A stretch of 64,000 nt of DNA from the NCBI GenBank assembly GCA_964589825.1, contig CAZPUS010000004.1, positions 1 through 64,000 of the forward strand. The letters are read 5' to 3'. Origin of the DNA: CAZPUS01 sp964589825 (GTDB lineage: Bacteria; Fibrobacterota; Chitinivibrionia; Chitinivibrionales; WJKA01). The notes below the pieces were generated by a model that saw only the letters and a list, made by a program, of their open reading frames with translations, was not told the origin of the DNA and made no database searches. Position 1 is the first letter of the stretch, and each line of letters starts with the position of its first letter. Shown piece after piece: positions 59,638 to 64,000 of this stretch. A program made the translations under genes and the position numbers.

Positions 59638-61536
59638 TCAGTTGCTTTTGCAGCAGCGAAAACCGGTCTGAGGTTTTGCCTTTCCTCCCGCTCCGGAGGA
59701 AACGCTCTGGCACTTCGAACGTGGTCCTCCCATAAGCATGGGTTTGCCATTCTCCCCCCTGACCCATTCGAATTTGTTGCCCACCATATCGTATGCACCA
59801 AACTTGCTTACACATGAACGGTACGAACCCGATTCTTCCGGATCCTGTATACCTTCCGTATTGCAGGCTTCTTCTGAAAAAGTCCACCCGTAAGGATAGT
59901 CATAGCCTTCACGTCCTGAACACGCCCACTGCCATTCTGTAACCGTACACAATCGTTTGCCCTGTTGCCGGCATTTCTTTTGTGCTTCTGTAAAGGAAAC
60001 ATCACCGGTTGGCATTTCCCCTTTTTTATTCGGATATTCGTACTTGTCTATGCAGACTTTAAAAAACGGTTTATCTCCGGCACCGGGCGGCAGGTCGACA
60101 AGGACCATTCCTTCGGGACAGAACAACGGCTGACTGTAACGTTCTATCTCGGACATCTCGTCTTTTTTTGTATTATCTATTCGCCGTGTAATACGGGTAT
60201 AGGGGATTTCACGTCTTACACCATCCTCTGTCCTGAAAATGACGTGTGATGCACTATCGTCGATTATTTCACCTCGCAGTAAAATATCCTCGAGACGTTT
60301 TCCGTATTCATCTCGCTCCGGATTCTTTACAAAAAGCGAGTCGGTGATTTTCGGCTCTTTTTGTCGCTTCTGGCCTGCGGCCACAGCATCCTCGTCAGGC
60401 CCACCTTCTTTTTGTGCCTGACGACGCGCTATCCGTTTTATTGCATCTTTGGTAACAGGTATATGTGAATCGTTTACGTTCAATACCAGGGTATTGCTTT
60501 TCACCGAGTGGACCAATCCGCTCAGCGTCCTGCCACTGTGCAGTGTGAGCTCAAGTATTACACCTTCGGGCGCATGATTTTGCAGTTCCTCGAAGGTGTA
60601 GTGTGAAGCAGTCCTGTCCTGTTTATCTTCAGGACGTTGCAGCAATTCCCTGTCGGCAACCAGACTCTTGAGTATCTGAAGACCGTACCCATTCTCCGTT
60701 TCCACTATAATCGATGTGTCGTCTATAGACTCGACCGTAGCCGTATATTCATCTCCGGTCTGGAGTGTCAATGCGTATTTTGCCCCTTTCACGAATTCTT
60801 TTCCGCCCGTGGCGGATACTACAGTACCGGTAGGCTCGACACTGCTGTCAGCAAATGCCTTCGCCCCTCCATGCTCCTGCAGCCATTGCTCCCATGCCTG
60901 CCGGGAGTCTCCCGGATCTTCACCGGTAATTTTATTGAGTGCGCAATATCCTGCATTGAGCACAAGAACGATATCCATATTAAGCACCGCGTCACCCCTT
61001 CGCCCTGAAGAATGGCGCCTGCCTTCTATCACTTTTTTATGTATTCTGGTAGTGATAAATGCTTCACATTTTGAAACAGTGGCATACTCGAGAAGATCGG
61101 ATGAGAGCAAAAAGGTGTTTTTCGCGGCCATGGTCTTGGTGCTCAACCAGTCGTCAAAGCTTCCCATTCCCGGTTTATATACTATACCTCTGTGGGATAT
61201 AACATGTACAATGCGCGGATATTTTTCCACAAGCACTCCGACGGCAGGTAATGCCGCCTCTCCCGATTCGGCGAGTTGTATGGCACCACGTACCGAACGC
61301 AGCGCCTGTGTCTTATTTTGCTGCTGACGTGGAATCTCATCGGGGGGGGTATCCGCACTGCGACGATAATACTCGAGTGCAGCCTCGGTATACCAGGTAC
61401 CCGGACCCTGATTCACTTTTGCTATTAAACGCGCAATCCGATCATTGGTTTGTGCAACGCCGGTTTTGACACAGATACCCGTTACCACCAAAACGGATAA
61501 TATGAACAGAACGCCGATGTGTGGAAAAGAACGCAT
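59638..61536 (-). CDS. Exported FGE/SUMF1-like protein with three small beta-barrel modules
   Basis: A 632-residue protein with a signal sequence (about 5-27). Residues 30-240 are helical with an unassigned domain. Next come three similar beta modules near 245-300, 330-380 and 425-460 (ALTLQTGDEYTATVESIDDTSIIVETENGYG; LELTLHSGRTLSGLVHSVKSNTLVLNV; RGEIIDDSASHVIFRTEDGVRREIP), reminiscent of Sm- or SH3-like barrels. The last 150 residues are an FGE-sulfatase (SUMF1-like) domain with RLCTVTEWQWACSGREGYDYPYGW and a C-terminal GFRCC. As in most bacterial paralogs, formylglycine-generating activity is unproven; many such domains are structural. It is monocistronic. Confidence 0.7.
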   Translation of the reverse strand: MRSFPHIGVLFILSVLVVTGICVKTGVAQTNDRIARLIAKVNQGPGTWYTEAALEYYRRSADTPPDEIPRQQQNKTQALRSVRGAIQLAESGEAALPAVGVLVEKYPRIVHVISHRGIVYKPGMGSFDDWLSTKTMAAKNTFLLSSDLLEYATVSKCEAFITTRIHKKVIEGRRHSSGRRGDAVLNMDIVLVLNAGYCALNKITGEDPGDSRQAWEQWLQEHGGAKAFADSSVEPTGTVVSATGGKEFVKGAKYALTLQTGDEYTATVESIDDTSIIVETENGYGLQILKSLVADRELLQRPEDKQDRTASHYTFEELQNHAPEGVILELTLHSGRTLSGLVHSVKSNTLVLNVNDSHIPVTKDAIKRIARRQAQKEGGPDEDAVAAGQKRQKEPKITDSLFVKNPERDEYGKRLEDILLRGEIIDDSASHVIFRTEDGVRREIPYTRITRRIDNTKKDEMSEIERYSQPLFCPEGMVLVDLPPGAGDKPFFKVCIDKYEYPNKKGEMPTGDVSFTEAQKKCRQQGKRLCTVTEWQWACSGREGYDYPYGWTFSEEACNTEGIQDPEESGSYRSCVSKFGAYDMVGNKFEWVRGENGKPMLMGGPRSKCQSVSSGAGGKAKPQTGFRCCKSN

Positions 61537-61738
61537 AGTACACTCTTTCTTAGTCAGGTGTGCCAGAAAAACGATTTATACTCGAACGTAAAATATATCC
61601 CTGTCAACTGTTTGTTCAATACAACAAGACTATCGCCCCATAGAAAAAGCTCGTGCGGACTTTGTTTTCAGTCCGTTCGAATGGTATTTTTACCGCATTG
61701 CCGTATGCATACATTCACCAATATATAAGGAGTCTTTC

Positions 61739-62311
61739 ATGGCTGGAAAAAATATCGTACTGTTCGGTCCTCCGGGAGCAGGTAAAGGAACACAAGCAAA
61801 AAAACTCAAAGAACATCTCTCTATTCCGCATATTTCTACCGGCGATATGTTTCGTTATCATATTAAAAACAATACCGATCTGGGACAAACCGCCAAGTCA
61901 TATTCTGATGCAGGCAAGCTGGTTCCCGATGAAGTAACTATTCAAATGGTCAGCCGTCGTCTTGACGAAGACGATGTGAACGCCGGTTTTCTCCTCGACG
62001 GGTTTCCGCGAAATGTCGCCCAGGCCCAGGCCCTGGAGAAAATTCTTTCTCAGCGCGGCCTTGATCTTTCACATGTAATCAATATTTCCGTATCTGACGA
62101 AGAAATTTTCGACCGTCTTAAAAAACGCGCTCAGGTCGAAGGACGCAGCGACGATGCCGATGCTTCGGTAATTCAGAACCGCATCGACACATACAAAGGC
62201 CAGAGCGAGCCCTGCCTCGATTACTACCGCCCCAAAGGACTTGTCCGCGATATCGACGGGATTGGATCTATCGACGACATCTTTTCACGAATAGTGGGAA
62301 CCATTGATTAA
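61739..62311 (+). CDS. adk: Adenylate kinase (short form)
   Basis: Interconverts ATP, ADP and AMP. The 190-residue protein has the P-loop GPPGAGKGTQ (10-19), the AMP-binding ISTGDMFR, and FLLDGFPRNVAQAQAL. The lid segment (LKKRAQVEGRSDDADASVIQ) is the short form without the zinc-binding insertion. AAGGAG lies about eight bases before the ATG. It is separated from the FGE-like gene by a 202-bp divergent region and followed 42 bp later by the HemE-like gene. Confidence 0.97.
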   Translation: MAGKNIVLFGPPGAGKGTQAKKLKEHLSIPHISTGDMFRYHIKNNTDLGQTAKSYSDAGKLVPDEVTIQMVSRRLDEDDVNAGFLLDGFPRNVAQAQALEKILSQRGLDLSHVINISVSDEEIFDRLKKRAQVEGRSDDADASVIQNRIDTYKGQSEPCLDYYRPKGLVRDIDGIGSIDDIFSRIVGTID

Positions 62312-62353
62312 CCCCTCCACTCTACACACGTTACAGCAAAAGGTTTTTTCAAA

Positions 62354-63427
62354 ATGAGTGTAAAAGAACGCATGGAAAGCGCTTTGCGCGGAGGAACTCC
62401 AGATAAAACACCACTGTCGGTACACGATATGATGATCGACGATTTGCAATCGGACCGCTGGACCCGTCTTTTCGAAAAAGGCCTGGGGATAAACAGAAAC
62501 GTGCCTGCACTTTCTCTTCGTCAGCACGGTGTTTCCTACCGTGGTGAACATACACAGAAAGACGGCAAGAAGTACTATACCCAGTACGTCGAGACTCCTG
62601 CAGGACGACTCAGGCAGCAGTTCACAAATGGATGGCAGACCGAGCATCTGCTCAAGGAACCCGGTGATTACCTCATCATGAAATGGATTATGGATCACAC
62701 CGAAGTGAGCCCGGCCTACGAGACGCTCACCGAACATGAGCGGCAACTGGGCGATCGCGGGGTAATAATTGCCTCCCGGGCGCTCCTCTCAACCGACGAC
62801 AGCGAAGATGTGATGGTCGATACACTGCGCTCCCCTGCGATGAAGGTAAATGTCGATTATGCCGGGGTAGGAAAATTCTGTCTCGATATTGCCATGGAGG
62901 TGGAAGAGCTTCATGCGCTGCTCGAGTCGATGAAACGGGTCTTTAATGATATTTGCGCCGTTCTGGCAGACGCGCCGTGTACTTTTGTCAAGTTTTTCGA
63001 GAACATGTCAATCGATATGCTCGGCCCCGATCATTATGCGAGACTGCTGCATGACGTCTATAAGGATACGTTCGTACAGCTGCAAAAAAACGACAAGCAA
63101 ATCGCGCTTCATTTTGACGGAAAACTCAAAGTTATAAAGGATCTCATCGCTGACGAGCCCTTCGATATCCTCGAATCACTTACCGAACCGCCCGAAGGTG
63201 ACATGCAGTACGACGAATGCCGGGCTGCATGGCCGCAGAAAGCATTCTGGGCCAATATCGCCGACAGTGACTATACTAAACCGAAAGAGGAGCTGCAGCA
63301 ACTCGTAAAGAGCAAACGGGAACGAGCCGGCAAAAGAGCACTTGCATTCGAAATATCAGAAAATCTGCCTCACAATTGGGAAGAATCCATACCCGTAGTA
63401 CTCGACACGCTTGAAAATCTTGAGTAA
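62354..63427 (+). CDS. Uroporphyrinogen decarboxylase-superfamily protein
   Basis: A 357-residue protein with the URO-D/methyltransferase (MtaA/CmuA-like) TIM-barrel architecture. SVKERMESALRGGTPDKTPLSVHD at the N-terminus is characteristic. Metal-coordination candidates are the His in LHFDGKLKVIKDL and conserved acidic residues later. The HemE motif (RxxPVWxMRQAG) is missing, so it is not a heme-synthesis enzyme; a corrinoid-dependent methyltransferase-like or O-demethylase role is possible but unproven. No corrinoid protein gene is nearby. A bidirectional terminator follows. Confidence 0.75.
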   Translation: MSVKERMESALRGGTPDKTPLSVHDMMIDDLQSDRWTRLFEKGLGINRNVPALSLRQHGVSYRGEHTQKDGKKYYTQYVETPAGRLRQQFTNGWQTEHLLKEPGDYLIMKWIMDHTEVSPAYETLTEHERQLGDRGVIIASRALLSTDDSEDVMVDTLRSPAMKVNVDYAGVGKFCLDIAMEVEELHALLESMKRVFNDICAVLADAPCTFVKFFENMSIDMLGPDHYARLLHDVYKDTFVQLQKNDKQIALHFDGKLKVIKDLIADEPFDILESLTEPPEGDMQYDECRAAWPQKAFWANIADSDYTKPKEELQQLVKSKRERAGKRALAFEISENLPHNWEESIPVVLDTLENLE

Positions 63428-63468
63428 TTATACTACCGCCCATCTGGATACGCACTGCAGAATGGTAT

Positions 63469-63501
63469 AAAAAAGGGACGTCATAAAGGCGTCCCTTTTT
63501 T
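63469..63501. terminator. Bidirectional Rho-independent terminator
   Basis: A 12-bp perfect stem (AAAAAAGGGACG / CGTCCCTTTTTT) with a 9-base loop (TCATAAAGG). T-rich on both strands, so it can end transcription of the HemE-like gene (plus) and of gpmI (minus), which converge here. Confidence 0.85.
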
Positions 63502-63539
63502 CAGGTTATTGTAGCGCAAAAAGGCACTTGCCGAATTCA

Positions 63540-63706
63540 TCTGTCGTTGTGGTTCAGATATTCCGATTAAGGCCGCACTGTGGTGTACAATCTTTTGCGG
63601 TGACCGGTAATCATGGGTAGGCATACCGGTTGTCTGGCACGTACGCGTACTACACTCGTGATGTAACCTGCAGCGGTTTGAACAACTACACCGCTCGCTT
63701 TCAGGC
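63540..63706 (+). repeat. Candidate divergent copy of the interspersed repeat
   Basis: The region ends with GCAGCGGTTTGAACAACTACACCGCTC, comparable to GCAGCAGATTTCGCACACAACACCCCTCA at the right end of the 59.5-kb copy, and contains TTTTGCGGTGACCGGTAATC, comparable to AAGATGCGGTAAGCC...GGTAATG. Terminal repeats are not clear, so the call is tentative. Confidence 0.3.
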
Positions 63707-63707
63707 T

Positions 63708-64000
63708 TTACTTTATCAGGCTCTTTCCTGTCATTTCCTCCGGCTTTTCCACACCGAGGATATGCAGCATGGTGGGGGCGATATCCGCAAGTTTTCCGTC
63801 CCCATGAAGGGAAATCCCCTCCAATCCTGCGACTGTAAATGGAACGTCGTTTTTTGTATGCGCGGTCATAGGGGAACTATCATCGAGCTTTGTCTGCTCC
63901 GCATTTCCGTGATCTGCCGTCAGCAGACACACGCCATCATGCGCCAGTACCGCTTCGACCACATCATGCACACAGGTATCGACCGCTTCGACCGCTTTTA
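63708..64000 (-). CDS. gpmI: 2,3-bisphosphoglycerate-independent phosphoglycerate mutase, C-terminal part
   Basis: Only the last 97 residues or so are in the window; the gene continues beyond position 64000. The segment reads KAVEAVDTC, then LLTADHGNAEQ with the metal-binding DHGN, then AHTKNDVPF, GKLADIAPTMLHILG and ending TGKSLIK. All are characteristic of the C-terminal alkaline-phosphatase-like domain of the BPG-independent mutase, a glycolytic enzyme. The 5' end and start are not visible. Confidence 0.95.
   Translation of the reverse strand, partial: KAVEAVDTCVHDVVEAVLAHDGVCLLTADHGNAEQTKLDDSSPMTAHTKNDVPFTVAGLEGISLHGDGKLADIAPTMLHILGVEKPEEMTGKSLIK

Overview
The window reads as chromosomal DNA of a Gram-negative (diderm) bacterium, probably from the FCB superphylum and most plausibly a Fibrobacterota relative. 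This is inferred from the mix of genes: outer-membrane barrel-like proteins, lipoproteins, a DUF5683 protein, thrombospondin-3-type Ca repeats, an FGE/SUMF1-type lipoprotein-like protein, CsgG-like protein and Exb/Tol motor genes. No marker gene in the window fixes the taxonomy. Gene density is high, most starts have AAGGAG-like ribosome binding sites, and many genes overlap or abut.

Layout. (1) 1-8 kb, plus strand: a radical SAM protein of the AmmeMemoRadiSam type, a 59-residue proline-rich ORF, tRNA-Pro(CGG), a degenerate creatininase-fold protein overlapping a two-subunit M16 peptidase, then folK, a deoxynucleoside kinase and panC. (2) 8.2-10.2 kb: dxs. (3) 10.1-21.7 kb, minus strand: a branched-chain amino acid operon read ilvB-ilvN-ilvC-leuA-(ISOC-type hydrolase with a long acidic repeat tail)-leuB-cimA-ilvE-secreted protein. 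With cimA, isoleucine can be made from pyruvate without threonine; leuCD and ilvD are not here. A 100-N assembly gap sits inside the 15-bp tandem repeat of the hydrolase tail. (4) 22-29 kb: a PAS/PAS/PP2C signalling phosphatase overlapping uxaC, a secreted beta-helix protein with Ca-binding repeats, and a class A penicillin-binding protein. (5) 29.7-35.7 kb, plus strand: argF, then a compact KaiC-like ATPase / two small membrane proteins / two response regulators module, then uvrA. (6) 35.8-53.2 kb, minus strand: ten consecutive genes for what looks like a trans-envelope machine: a 1156-residue outer-membrane barrel-like protein, a DUF5683 protein, a lipoprotein, a 1264-residue TPR protein, one ExbB/TolQ, two ExbD/TolR (one with a double-CxxC insert), two propeller-like proteins and a periplasmic TPR protein. 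(7) 53.9-64 kb: a CsgG-like protein, a UDP-glucuronate decarboxylase-type enzyme, a K+ channel overlapping a stand-alone cyclic-nucleotide-binding protein, galT, an FGE-like protein with repeated small-barrel modules, adk, a HemE-superfamily protein and the 3' end of gpmI.

Two themes stand out. First, the 17-kb Exb/Tol-like locus, which combines a proton-driven motor with very large TPR, propeller and outer-membrane partners but lacks recognisable TonB, TolA or Pal. Second, a family of about 150-165 bp interspersed repeats with imperfect terminal inverted repeats sitting in at least five intergenic regions (clear copies at 29.3, 29.5, 53.8, 56.2 and 59.5 kb; divergent candidates at 5.6, 13.6 and 63.6 kb). 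All calls come from reading the sequence; no database search was run.
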